DNA from: Tetranychus cinnabarinus
Lineage: Eukaryota; Arthropoda; Arachnida; Trombidiformes; Tetranychidae
DNA length: 64,000 nucleotides
Assembly (NCBI GenBank): GCA_022266195.1
Contig: WHVY01000009.1
Location: forward strand, 868,001-932,000
Direction of reading: 5' to 3'
Below the pieces are notes generated by a model that had not been told where the DNA came from, ran no database searches, and worked only from the letters and a program-made list of their open reading frames with translations. The translations under genes and the position numbers were made by a program. How positions within the stretch are numbered: position 1 is the stretch's first letter; the number at the start of each line of letters is the position of its first letter. Below are positions 38,501 through 50,232 of this stretch, in pieces.

Positions 38501-41500
38501 GAGGACTAGCTTACATAGAGGGTTAAAATGATCACGAGAAATGTTCAATGTTAATCAAGTGAGTTGATTTTCCCTGCAAAATTACCTTCACTTTAACACC
38601 AACACGAAATTGAAGAATCGTAAACCTTATTGAGTTTGGGCAATTAACTGGTGTAACCTGATGTTTCCAGTCAATTTTCATAGTATTTAACCAACACTCA
38701 CGTTAGGATGGGTTTTATATTTAATTTATTATCACAACAAGCAAGTTAATTTGTATTCTGCGTTTAAACTGTTCAACTTAACAGGCCTTAAAAATTTAAA
38801 CTAATCGTAATATTTGTTAAAGGACATTCCTCCTCACTTGTTGTCTCTTGACAATTTACCCAATGCAAACAATGATCAACAATTCAGTTGATCAACATGA
38901 GTGTGTTTGTTGATCAAAGTAAATTTATTCAAGATTATTCGCTCGTTTTTTCAACATTTTAAGAAGTAACTATCAAGAAGTAAAAAAGAGAGATTCTGTT
39001 GGAATGCTGTTAGTCTTTATTTTTGTGTTACTATTTCAATGTAATTTTTTTATATAATCAGAAAAGCCTAAAGAAGGAGAAAAGATCTTGTCATCCTCTT
39101 TATCATCATCATCATCATCATCATCTTTAGTTTTTCTTCTCTTCTTTTTGAAAAGGTTTCCTGATTCTCAAGTCCATCTTAAGATGCTAGTTGAGGTGTG
39201 TCATGATTGGATACTAAATACAAAGAGGCCTCAAGACTTTCTCTTTTCCATCTTTCAGACCTTTCCTTTTCGATCATATTTTCAGGAATTTCATATTACG
39301 TCTTCATCTTCATCTTCTTCTTCATCATCATCAAACATGTAATGCATTCTTAAATATTTGCTCAATCTTCAACATACAAGGTCAATAAGATAAATGATGA
39401 TTTAAATGATTGAAGCACGCGAAAATATCACTATCTGACTATCACAATCATGAAAATTATGCCTTTTCCCACCTTTTCTCATTAAATCGTTAATTTTTCG
39501 ATTTAATCCAATTTATTATTGATAAATGATTGAATCTGTTATTAGATTGAAACTTTAATTACTAATGACTGTTTCATTGGCGAGAAACAATTTACCATCC
39601 AAATTGGTTACATTTTGTTTCTTTATCTGCTTTTCAACAAACCTAAATGTTTCAAACGAAATGTAATCCAATAATTTTCAAATGGCTTTTTGATTTATTT
39701 TATTTTTGTTTTTTTTCACTTCTTAATGATTGTTGATTGAAACAAAATGAAACTTTCCTTTCATTATTAATGATGAATGGTGCAGTTAACAATATAATTG
39801 TAATTTTTGAACAAGTTGGCAAAAACTATTGAACAAAAAACTCGAGTGATCTACAATTTAGATTGTTTCATATTGTTAATCTGTGTTAATCTGTTTGCAT
39901 TACTTTTGTTCCAGTGAGAAATATAATGAAAACATTAAGATAATATTAAGCAATTGATTATAATCATAATGATATTATCATTTTCATTCAATAATTACAT
40001 TTGTGCGTTTCTCTTGATTTTTCTTCATTTCCATCAAGCCAACTCTGAATCAGTTGATTCTTATTACTCACTATATCTCGATAACTTGCTAATACACATC
40101 TTTAATTGGAAAATAATCTTTTCCCCTTTCCAGGTATTGATTTAATTTTAATTTCATTGGCGTATTCAACAACCTGGTATCAGGTTTCACCATGAAAAGG
40201 TTTACATATTTGATCATTCAATCTAATTTGTTGATTATCGTGAAACAAAGAGTTTGCTATGATTATAAGAACTAGATTAATCAGGCCTTAATGGATTTTT
40301 CCATAGTTAATTGATTTTGTTAAACACAACGTAAATCACAATTAGATTTAGTCTTCAGTTTCCTCTTCTTCTTCTTTCCTTATCATTTATTCATCTTCCG
40401 TTTTCAGACTCAATTCATCTCTCAATTTTTTCTCCTTTATCATCTTCTTCTTCTTCTTCCCATCATTATGATATCATCAGAATCAACACTCACCAATGTT
40501 AGTATACGTGAGTCGAGCTATCGATGAAGAAAAAAAAGTTGATGACAAGCTTCTTATTCATTTCATCCTTAACATGATACTTGAGAAATGAGAAAATTAT
40601 TTCCATTATTTTTAAACAAATGTTTTATCTTTTTGTGTGTAACTTGCAAAGTGTTTTTTACACCTCCCTTTAATACATCATCTAGTATCTTCTGTTTGCT
40701 TCTTTTCCATTCTCTATTCACTCTCATCATTATCATGGTAATCATCTAATCTGGGACAAACAATTATCTCCAAGCTGTCTCAGATTTTTCCTTTGAGATG
40801 ATTTCAAATCGTCTGATAGTTACGAAATTGTTGAAATACTCTTCATAGCGATCATGCCATTTCCTAAAATAACATTGAATGCCTTTTTTCCTTGATTCAC
40901 CTTTAAAAGTTTACTTTTTTTGTTCCGGTTTTCTGAATCACTTTCATGTAATTTTCTAAATTCCGAAAAAGCGTTTTATTCCATCCTCAAGTCAACAAGC
41001 AGCTTTTATAGCCATTATTAACAATCACCACCAAAAAACCGCAAAAAAAATAAAGCACAGCAAAAATGAAAATGCAAACAATTTGGCACAATCATGATTT
41101 TTTTGCGCTTCATTAATAGATTGATATTCACATGTTAAAAATTTCATTTCAACTATTCATTGATGTATTCAATTGTTTTCTTTCTTTTTTTTCCTCAATT
41201 TTCTTTGCAGATTCCATGCAACTGTAAATACTGATTTATCTGGCAATTCAACATCAACTGCTGAATGTATGCTCGGAATAATTCCTCATCAAATTAGAGG
41301 ATTTCTATCTCAATTTACACAATTCATGCCAACAAGCCACGCATTTGATTTGTGTACTGCTTGTTCACCCACAGTAAGTCACCTTTCCGATGATTTTTTG
41401 CCTCTGATAGTCAATCAGTTGATGCTCATATTAATGTATCAATAAGAGTCGGTTAAACAGCTTCACTGAGTTTATATGAGATTTGATGAAACCCAAAACC

Positions 41501-42619
41501 GTCATCTCATATCAACCCATTTGCGCAAAGGTAAAAAATTAGACCAAAATGTGTTGACCATAATTGGTATTAGTGTCATTTAAAGATGAAGCTTCACTGT
41601 TGACCAACTATAGTCAGTACAATTTTGTTTTATTTTTACCTCGTCCTTCACCTTTAACATTACCTCGTCATAATATGATAAATATATGTGATATCAACGT
41701 TTAATTGATATTATGCGGTGACAATTAGATGATTATTTTGATTATTTTCAATGTGATTCTCATTTGAATCCAGATTAATTATATTTTTCTCAGAACTTAT
41801 TCAGTCCAAACGACACATTTGTTTATTATGAGTACCATAGTTTAGATTAGTTTAGCTTGAAAACAGCAATCAGATTATATCCCAATCTGGTTTGTTTTTA
41901 ATTGTCAATGTTATCATTAATTTGCACACTAGCCTTTGAAACCAATAGATTAGTTTAATCATGATCGTCAATGGTAAATGTTAAATCATTAATGTAAAAT
42001 AAAATGATACAATTCAACCTTTTCATGGAAAAAACATCCAGTTAAAGGAAATATTCAACTATTAATACTTTGAACAGATTTGGTTTGTTTTTGAAATAAT
42101 TTTCACAAAAATGTATCAAATCATTAATATCTATATTTTTTTAATATTTAAATCATATATACTAAAATGTATATAAAATTGTATGTTAAAGACAAAATAA
42201 TCAATTCATTTTACATTGATTGGTTGTTAATTAATTTACAATGGTAGAGTATATTTATGAGCTTTTGTAATTTGATATTTGCAATCTATTTGGACAGAAT
42301 ACCTTTTTTTCAGTAAAAGTCATTTTCAAAATTATAAATTTAATTACTAAAAAAATATTGTTCTTTTTCCACTCGAAAAATCGAACCTTTCCCTTTGTAC
42401 CTTTCTCCCTTTAAATGTTTCCAAACTTTGATCATTAATTTATTATTTCTATCGTTTTTGTTTCAGATTATTCAAACCTATAAGAGTCAAGGTTTCCAAT
42501 TTTTGGCTAAAGTGTTTCGAGATTGTAATTACCTGGAAGAGTTAACCGGACTTAAAAAGCTTCAAGACGAAACTAATTTGGACGATGTTATGGCTTTAAG
42601 TGATAATGAAAGTATTTAA
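32581..42619 (+). CDS. Atg7: Autophagy E1-like activating enzyme ATG7
   Basis: Fourteen exons join in frame to 672 aa: 32581-32719, 32785-32842, 32915-33032, 33339-33419, 33499-33595, 33846-33896, 34184-34293, 34369-34800, 34874-35090, 35163-35293, 35364-35516, 35595-35710, 41211-41373, 42467-42619. ATG7 activates Atg8 and Atg12 by adenylation and thioester formation, passing them to Atg3 and Atg10 in autophagosome formation. The N-terminal domain reads YFPFSSLIETSFWHTLSQNK and later YPGWPLRGLL. The adenylation domain has GAGTLG (349-354), DLNLRLMRWRLIPDLDLDKI and MDSRESRWLP. Zinc cysteines are C518/C521 and C616/C619. The catalytic Cys is about residue 540 (DQQCTVTRPG). The C-terminal tail ends in an acidic DNESI. 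Human ATG7 is 703 aa, so the length is close to full. Exons 5-7 were chosen by phase and similarity; exon 6 is only 51 nt. Intron 12 is 5.5 kb and contains an antisense LRR gene. Confidence 0.93.
36630..37961 (-). CDS. Secreted leucine-rich-repeat protein, intronless, nested in Atg7
   Basis: A single 443-codon minus-strand reading frame. It has a signal peptide (MIILILSIVLIFPLQSYSW), a Cys-rich N-terminal cap (FPCPDEP...DPCHCSV), and about six to eight leucine-rich repeats between residues ~90 and 310 (for example VIRICNSKITHLHDYTFTGL and DFGDNQINRVAAHTF). A C-terminal cap NPFICDCRHRWLFNH follows, then a basic, His/Gln-rich tail (HHHHHQQQQQQ region). No transmembrane helix follows, so it is probably extracellular. 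The overall plan resembles the arthropod LRR proteins annotated as non-catalytic subunit of Oplophorus luciferase, but that name does not imply luminescence. It is intronless and lies wholly inside Atg7 intron 12 on the opposite strand, so its promoter is within that intron. The partner or ligand is unknown. Confidence 0.88.
   Translation of the reverse strand: MIILILSIVLIFPLQSYSWAPGTEFPCPDEPHLFDPCHCSVVSFDSVNYYSQITCSGVNGKQIKEAFHRAYHYNNISRYYDILMIKDVALLNICCDDMLEGFRFKTIKITDSKICVIHANAFTSTHGQTSEIVLMDVTFTPNLVDGVQLFRVVRNFANLRGFYIITSNLEDVPANAFSLQSNSHGNFGNQLEVIRICNSKITHLHDYTFTGLPRLVWIDFGDNQINRVAAHTFTLSSHQYTEAPLEISLSGNRLTSENIEPGSFDNNLTRPVTIYLNSNKLTTLSETTFETLLRRPNYIVYVESNPFICDCRHRWLFNHKEDNMYHLKEMKCVEDGTSIWSKNLPNVCDRSRLVVEPPGVEVFRKCCRKIKYDRDHSADDHRHETHIHPLPARQVYYHPPHHHHHQQQQQQREYLIIPQQRPVREYLVQSEFVEQQQRHFKSK
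39102..39333. repeat. TCA/TTC trinucleotide microsatellites
   Basis: Two tracts (39102-39125 and 39300-39333) of TCA or TCT/TCA units within Atg7 intron 12. Confidence 0.8.
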
Positions 42620-43160
42620 AATTGAGAAGGAGAAAGATAAAAAGAGGAATAAGCATAAGATCGTTTTAACAGTCGTCAATTAGTAATAAAGATGAGAGCA
42701 GCAGAAATATGTTGATTAAGTTGAAAGATCAATAGCAATGGAATCCATTTTTTGCATCTTCAGCGATTCGTTTTGCTTCAAGTCATTCAGTCCATCCGAA
42801 GCAACTGAGTACTTATCAGAAGGGTAACTCATTTTCTTGTTTTAATAACTTGTTTAGAAACAACAGCAAAAAACGAAGCATAAAAAAAGTATAAACGACG
42901 TCAATTATGTTGATATTTTAACCAAGGATGGACAGAACGGAAAGTTTTTCTCAATTTTCCTCGTTTTCTTGCTCCAAGGCGTATGAACTTTGCTTGTCTT
43001 CCTTTTCTTTCTTCTTTCTGAACATTTTTTTCTTTAAAAATTTATACATTTATAAAAATCAATGCGTTAGTTACATCAATAAGAAGCCTAAATAAATAAA
43101 GTGGCCAAAAACGGATCCCTTTTTTACTTAAATCATTCAAAGCTTGAAATATCTGATTCT
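42620..43160. other. Convergent 3' region of Atg7 and the VGLL4-like gene
   Basis: About 540 bp between the two stop codons. It must contain both 3' UTRs; AATAAA-like words occur (for example AATAAATAAA near 43092). No gene is seen. Confidence 0.6.
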
Positions 43161-45023
43161 TTATGATGGAACACTTGGAACATTTTTATTGTATGAAGTT
43201 CCTTTGGAGCCATTTTGCGAATCTCTTTTCAGTTTCAGCCAAGTATCTCCTAATGCTTTTGCAAAATGGTCATCAACTGAATAAAGGATAAAGAAAGGTG
43301 AGATTAGAAGATATTGATATTGAAAGAAGGCGAAAAAAATGCTGATTAAACTTTTACTTACCACTCATTGAAACATTGGTATAACTACGATAATGTTCAC
43401 CGAGAGATCTGCGGAAATGCTCATCAATACCTGAATCGGAATCTTCACCGAGGATTAATAATTTATTTGGTCCTTCGATTTTCTTTTTACCGGGTTTGCT
43501 GATTAAATCATTGGCAATTTCATGTCGTTGCATTTGCGATTGTTTAATGGATTGTCTAAATGATGTCGAGGAATAAGATGAAGATGATGAGGTTGATGAC
43601 AATGAGGATGATAGAGAAGACGATGAAGAGGTGGATGAAGATGATGCTAGAGATGATGATCTTGGTGAAGTTGTATGCAAAATTTTGTCCGAACTAGTTA
43701 AACCCGAATTTGCTTGAATATGATGATGATAGGAGGGTGGTGAATGATCAGGTGTTTCATCCTTAATATTCCTGTTGTTTGAACATACTTGCTGATGATG
43801 AGAGCTAGAATTTGATCTTCTAGGCCCGAAAAGGGTTGATGCACAAGTAATAACGGAAGGTCGAGGTTGCAGATGAGGATTACCATCCTGAGAATTGATA
43901 AGATTATGATGATTAATGATATTGTTACTTGAAAGATGATTAGATGAAGGTGATTGATAAAGATGAGGTTGATTCAGATGATGATTATGATGGCTGTTTA
44001 TGCTATGGTTTAGCATTTGTTGCTGTCTAAGTCCATTATAACTATTGTTGTTGACATGATTTCCCCTGTAAATTGATTCTGGAGAGCAAGTATTTGATCT
44101 TGAGGATGTTGATGAGGAAGATGATGAAGTTGAACCGAGTTGGTGATGGTGATGAGATTCTGATGATAGAGTCCGACTTTTTTTGGACATGTCTAAGGGT
44201 TGATCACATTCTTCTTCCATGGGTAAAGGCGGACTTAAAACACCGAGAGCAGAGTTTTTGGCCATAGTAAAGGCTGTGGCTGTTAATGCTGGAGCTGAAC
44301 TTGGATCACTGTTACGTCGTAACGGGTTAAGTATGTCCGGCGAGATTACACTTAAATCATAAGGTGAACCTCTATAGTTAAGTGAACAACTACTATTTGA
44401 TCGATCTCGAGGATGCTTTAGAAAAGCTGGTGAAATTGGTAAAGGCGAAGGCGATGAGGTATCAACTTCAAGTGGATATGCAAATGGTACCATAGTTGAA
44501 CCAAATTCAGAATTGCATTCACCATCTTCAACCCTAAAATAATAAAAAAGTAATAGAAGGAAAAGTAAGTTGATGAGTTCGATTCTATTAATCACTTTTT
44601 AATCAATGATCAAAATGCTCACAATGTTCACAGAATTGCAATAAAATTTACTGGGGAAGGGAAAGCAACAAAACTGTAATTGAATGCACCTTAAATAAGT
44701 GTAATCAATCATCATCAAATGTTTTATAACTAAATGCAAACGATAAAATAAAATATGATAGTTGCGAAGATAAAGTGACAACGCTGTGAAAAAAGGTAAA
44801 AATGGATGGGATTATCTGTTAATGCAACTTTCAGGATTATTTTCAGAGATTGTCACGATTAACAACTTAATAACCCTCATAAGATGCAATTTGAACACTT
44901 TGATGCAATAAAAAAGGACTGCAAATATAGAGATAAAAAAACTTACAGATATGGTGATGTTGGACGACGATATCTGAAACTTGAAGAATGAGCAAGTTGA
45001 TGTCTATCCTTGTTCCGTTTCAT
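43161..45023 (-). CDS. VGLL4: Vestigial-like 4 / Tgi transcription cofactor with two Tondu motifs
   Basis: Three minus-strand exons, 44947-45023, 43362-44533 and 43161-43276, join in frame to 454 aa. Two Tondu motifs lie at the C-terminus: DEHFRRSLGEHY (about 395-406) and VDDHFAKALGDTWLKLK (417-433). The exon 2/3 junction falls just before the second. This paired arrangement is specific to VGLL4 and Drosophila Tgi, which bind TEAD/Scalloped and displace YAP/Yorkie, repressing Hippo-pathway growth targets in the nucleus. The central ~250 residues are low-complexity, rich in Ser, His and Asn, encoded by GAT/GAA-type repeats. PLDMS near 138-142 resembles a CtBP-binding PxDLS motif. The short first exon (MKRNKDRHQLAHSSSFRYRR) is chosen because its donor gives the right phase. 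Alternative promoters upstream in 45-46 kb are possible. Confidence 0.92.
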
Positions 45024-45410
45024 GTTTGCAAATGTTGAATAATGAATCAATTAAAATTGTAACACGAGGATCAAGAGGGAGAAACAGAGAGTGAGCTGAA
45101 CAATGTTGATATGTTATTGTTGGTAACAAATGATAGTGATAAAATAAAACTATGATGACTAAATGTTTTACTAATGAGTTACAAATGTAGTAGTAGTGGC
45201 AGTGACAATATGCGATGATAAAGATGATAGTGACGGTAACGATGATGTTACTTGGTTGTAGTGGTATTTTCAAATGGCTATGACACTTTCAGTGAAGTTG
45301 ACTTTAAAAGGAAATTTTTGGTACCAAAATTATCCAGGCAGAAACATGAGTGAAAAGAAGTTGAAATAATAATAAAAATAGGGAAACATCAACAAGTAAA
45401 TAAGCAAGCA

Positions 45411-45456
45411 AGAGAGAGTGAGGGAGAGAAGGAGAGAGAGAGAGAGAGGGAGAGAA
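45411..45456. repeat. GA-rich microsatellite
   Basis: AGAGAG tract interrupted by GGG, about 390 bp upstream of the VGLL4-like start codon. GA runs near promoters can bind GAGA-type factors, but that is speculation here. Confidence 0.8.
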
Positions 45457-46683
45457 AACAAAATAAAACAAAAATAACAACCAAATCAACTGTGTGTGTG
45501 ATTGTCTGTGTTTGCAGTTTTGTTTACTTTTAACGAAGTATGGAAGATTATGTTAGTTAAGAAATAAGAAGCGATAAGAAAAAGAAGGAAAAAATATAAG
45601 TAATAAGGTAACTTGACTACCTGTTGAGGCTTGTCTTCTCCGTTACTCGGCTCTATTTACCTGTGATGTTACCTGTCTGCTTGTGTCCATCAGACTGAAA
45701 GCGAGAGAGCGTGTGCGTGAGAGAAGAGAGAGAGAGATATACAGAATGATGTACGGTGAGATGATGATGAAGATGATGAGGGAGTCTTACAAAAGAAACT
45801 GGGAAACGAAAAGATGGTTTGGCCCGGGGTTAATTGTTTTTGTCTTTAACTAGGAAAGAGAAGAGAAAAAAGTAAATCAAGGTTTAGCTGTGTAAAGGTC
45901 GATAGGCTAAAGGTCAATACTTAAACACATAAAAAAAGAGAGGGAAAAGTAAAGGCTGACGATCTTTGACATCCATTGAAAGTCTAACTTGGAAAAGGGC
46001 TTAGAAGTAAATGCTGCAGCAAGAAAAATTGTACTTGCCATAAGGATAATTATTATTATCCAAGCAATATTTCACAAGCGGGGTTTGCACTTATAGACAT
46101 TCATTGGTTTAAGCATCGGTTTATTCAGGTGTTTCACTCATTTCAAATATCAAGGTTTACCATGCATTTGAAATGCAAAAAAGCGACATCTTTTGGTTGG
46201 TATATGAAATTTAATGAAAATTTCAAGTATTTTTCAATTGAATGTGAGACGCTCCTCCAACCATGGAAATGAAACAATCATCAGCATCAGGTTCATCATA
46301 ATTTTCTTGATGGGCCTTTTTGTTACAATAGAGCTTTTATCATCACTACAACATTTTTTTCTTCTTCTCCGCATTTCTTTCTTGTGCTTCATCATTCTCA
46401 ACATCATAATCATTATCATCTTGCTTCGTTGCCTTGTGCTTTCTTGTTGTTAACTGCAACTTTGCGTTTACTTCAATCTTGGTCTTTTCATTCTCTGAAG
46501 AGAAAGGCCTCATCTGTAGGAATGCTAAAATCATCTTTACTTATTTTTCCTCTGTGTATATGAAAGTAAATCTTAACATAAGGTGGACTCGTTTTTTTAT
46601 GTGGTTAGGCCTTTTTTTTCTATACCAGGTCATCTTGATTGGTTCCAATCTGACTTGTTTTTTTTTCACTTAGCTTTTGGAGA

Positions 46684-46706
46684 ATGATGATGATGATGAT
46701 GATGAG
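46684..46706. repeat. GAT trinucleotide repeat
   Basis: About seven ATG/GAT units. Confidence 0.8.
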
Positions 46707-47085
46707 GTTGCTGTGCAAAATGCAAATGGTAATCATCAACTTTTGGCCTTGCAATTGCAGGTTTTTGCATGATGAAGAACAAGAAGAGAATAAATAAAAG
46801 AAGCAAAAAACATCAACATCGTCACAGCAGTAAAGTGGCAAGAAACATTTTTGCAAAAATCTCATCATGCAATCTGCAAGGAAGATAAAAAAATGTGTTC
46901 AGAATCATTCGATGAAGATGATGGTGATTACCCTTGCAATTTTTCAAATGTAATTTTTTCTCTTTCCTTCCATCTTCTCTGTTTATTGATTGTTTTGTGT
47001 ACAACGTTTTGCAAGTTTCCACTTGAAGCCTGAGGTAAAATGTTGAAAAAAATATTAAATAAGAAAAAAGGCAATAATATTAATA

Positions 47086-47111
47086 ATGATGATGATGATG
47101 ATGATGATGAT
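47086..47111. repeat. GAT trinucleotide repeat
   Basis: Eight to nine uninterrupted GAT units followed by an A-rich run. Confidence 0.85.
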
Positions 47112-50100
47112 ACAAAAAAAAAAGAAAAAAAAGAGCAATGATGCGACTTTAAAAAAAAGACTTATTTACCTTTCACCCTGATATTGGGTCCTGCTTTGTC
47201 CATCAACAGCTAAAATGAGCAAAAAAGAATTGCCGATCATCTGAATTTATAAAGACTGAAAGGTTGGGATAGTTTGTAACATTTTTCAATCATCAGCATC
47301 TCCTTCTTCATCACCAGAGAGAAGAAGAAGAAGATGAAGAAATGAGCCAAACTGAATGTAGACCTAGGGAGACGAGTTTAGCTTTTTTTATCAGGTCATG
47401 ATGATCTCCTACTGATGATGCATCAGGGCTCTTATGGTGAAAGTAAGATGCTAATGAGGATGATGAAGATGACGATGAGGATGATGAGAGGAAAGTGGAG
47501 AGAGACTAGGGTGTCGTTGATTGCGGCAAAAAAGTTGCTCTGGATCCCAGATTAAGCTACCGATTTCCCGCTATCAGGTCGTATCACATTGCCTTTGGGC
47601 TTTTGTCCTCATTTGGAATCACTTCTTTTTTCTTTTCCTTCTTTATCTTCATCTTTAACAGCATCCATTTCAAAATCGTTTACTTAAATCTTTTTCCTCC
47701 TTTTCATCTTTGTGTAGTCACCATTAACCATGCAAGAGAAGAAAAAAAAATCAACATATTTTTCCATCACAAATGCAAATCTTACAAGATCACTTTAAAA
47801 CCTTCAATTATGCAAAAGCAAAGAGATAAGTGTAACTTTTAGCCTCTCATCGACTAACTTGCACCTTTTTGTTTTGGCAAATCATTTCACTTGGTAATTA
47901 CGCATTAAAAATAGTTTACTTTTTTGGTTAACTTTAATCATTCAATCATTTAATCTTTAATCATAATTTAATTTATCATTAAACCTTGTTAAAGTTTTGA
48001 CCTGAATGGACCCATTAATCAAATGTGCTCTAATAGAAACCCATCAAATCCTAAATTCTTTGGAAAAATTCATGATAAAAAGCCGTTACAATTGTCCAGG
48101 CTCATTGTTGACATCTAACATTGCAGCTTCATCTTGTGTTGACCGTTTTTTTTACCAGAACCTTGTTTTTAATTTCATCTCTTTTTGTTGACCATTGTCT
48201 TTAACACAGATGAGGATCATGTCCATCTGATGATGTTTAACATTAGGTAAAGTTTGCTCTTATTCTTTAAACATGCTTTTTGCACTTGTTGCTTTGTAGA
48301 TTCAGTTGTTGGTGTTACCTTTACCCTAATTTTTGTTTTTATTATTTACCAAAGCAGGAAAACCAAAGACCAACACCATTAACACTTGCCCTGATTACTC
48401 TGTGTAAATTGTTCCTTTTTTTGGAATTATCTTTGTCTTAATATTTACATGCAACAAAGATCACCGTTTGTTGTCTTTTCTTTTTCTATCTTTACTCAGC
48501 TGATTGCATTCCAAGTGAATTATCTTGTCCAGGGAACAAGAAGGAAAAGGTGAACACTTTGATTTTCTTCCTGATGTTGGCCCAGAAAGTTGAAGTAAAA
48601 GACAAAAAGTTAAAACAGTTGTCACCTTTAAAGTTACAGGTGTCTTAATCTGAGCAAAAAATCTTAACAATCTCAGGTGAATGTTGACAAAGATTCTTGA
48701 ACATCTTGACCAACTCTACCGGAGGCTATTGTCTTAAAGATTAGCACCTTTAATTGGTCATCTCTCAAATTTCCTTATTTCTCATATATTCTAACTTCTT
48801 TTTTCTCTCTAATTTAATCACTATTTTTAGCATTTATATCATCCTGATCTTAGATTCCAGGAACATCATTTGAATTGATAAGTTTGCAATCTTATGAAGC
48901 TATTTTGGCAATTGAATATTAATCAACCATTCTGGTCTGGACCAACTTTTAAACCAAAGTTTTGCTATCAAAATCATCACAATTAGGCAAAGGTTCAAAA
49001 TAGTAAAAGCAACACAGAGAAGGAAAAACAGGAAAGGGTCAACAGACAATCTGTTTCAATCTTTCCAATAATTGTACTGATTTAACAAAAGAAATTGGAT
49101 TTCTTGCTCAGAACTTATCGGTTTCGATTCTCCGCTATTTGCTTTCTCTTTTTTTTGTCTTGGTTTGGTCCTAAATTCAATTTAGCTATTAAGCTTTATT
49201 GTAATTAAAATTACTGAATGTCGATCATTTATCTAGATTCATCTATTGTAAAGGATAAAATACTGAGATTTAAATATTGGGCTGCCTTGTTGTTTAGTTT
49301 TATACAATTTAGTGTCAATCTATCAATTTAAAATTTATTGCTGGAATTGATTTGATTATGAAAATATGTTCAAACTTGTTTATCTATGTTCAATGGATTG
49401 TGGAACAAAATTCTAGCTTCGAGGTTTTACTCAGAATTTTTAATGTAGCCTTAACTTTTACTTGTTTTCTATTAATACCTTGATAGGAATTGAGTTTAGC
49501 TTGATTGTCCTGATTTTTCCTTTTGATTGCTGAATAATTGCGAAATTTATGTAACAAGAAATATAATCAAAATGTAAAACAGGATTACATTTCTTCAGTC
49601 ATATTAATTGCACTTAAAGAGATGTAGACTTTTACCAATCATTGACTCCTTGATTGATAATTTCAATTACAAATCAAGTTCAATCATGTTGAAAAATAGC
49701 AAAAAAAACATATTTACATTTTCATTGATTTCATGCTTTAATCATAATAGCAGTTTTCAATGAATATATCTAAACTCATCATTATCAAATCTAACTTTTG
49801 GTAAATTGTATTGAATGACATAAATAAGCATGTAATTACATTTCAAAAAATACGTTAAATTTCAACAAATCAAATGATACATTCAATATTGGAATCACAT
49901 TTTTCAAAAGATATTTCAACTGTTTAACAAATCCATTCAAATCTTTCTAATCATTTAAATTATTCTGGTAATTTTGTTGGTGATCAATGATGATTTAAAG
50001 ACTCGTCATTAAATAAATTGGAATTAAATCAATTGTGCAAAAATAAAAATTGTAAAATGGTTAATAGATTAAACAAATTGTTATTGTTAATTTGCATTGA

Positions 50101-50232
50101 TCAATTTTTCATTTACAGATATATTTTTTCCGATTGAGATGAAGTTATGAGCTGTGATGCTTAAAATTTCAAATATCGATACAATTGAATAGACCTAAAT
50201 TGTTATTGTGAATATTAAATCCTTTGGTTAAA

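Larger units (their letters stand above)
35711..41210. other. Atg7 intron 12 (5.5 kb)
   Basis: Contains the antisense LRR gene (36630-37961). The rest is AT-rich, with TCA microsatellites at 39102-39125 and 39300-39333 and TTC runs near 40380-40460. I see no other supported exon; the serine-rich plus-strand open frame at 39088-39342 is microsatellite translation. Confidence 0.6.
45024..50232. other. Low-complexity spacer between VGLL4 and the phospholipase B-like pair
   Basis: About 5.2 kb without a supported exon. It includes GA microsatellites (45411-45456, 45700-45745), GAT runs (46684-46706, 47086-47111) and A/T-rich unique sequence. Minus-strand 5' UTR exons of VGLL4 could lie in the first kilobase. 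Several overlapping open frames at 46.2-47.0 kb on both strands are translations of repeat-rich DNA. Confidence 0.5.

Noticed and set aside
39088..39342. Serine-rich 84-aa ORF
   Set aside because: Produced by TCA/TTC microsatellites in Atg7 intron 12.
44073..44267. Plus-strand ORF opposite VGLL4 exon 2
   Set aside because: Antisense shadow of a confirmed coding exon.
45004..45273. 89-aa minus-strand ORF overlapping VGLL4 exon 1
   Set aside because: Different frame from the VGLL4 exon, hydrophobic and repeat-derived, with no splice support.
46214..47033. Six overlapping short ORFs on both strands
   Set aside because: They are translations of AT-, TTC- and GAT-rich DNA; none shows domain features or coding-like composition.
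48461..48670. Signal-peptide-like, cysteine-containing 69-aa minus ORF
   Set aside because: It has no ATG at its start (opens with TTG), no family resemblance and no splice context.
49115..49140. tRNA B-box-like word GGTTTCGATTCTCC
   Set aside because: Has an extra base relative to the consensus and no A box or acceptor stem in the flanks. No tRNA, rRNA or CRISPR array was found in the window.
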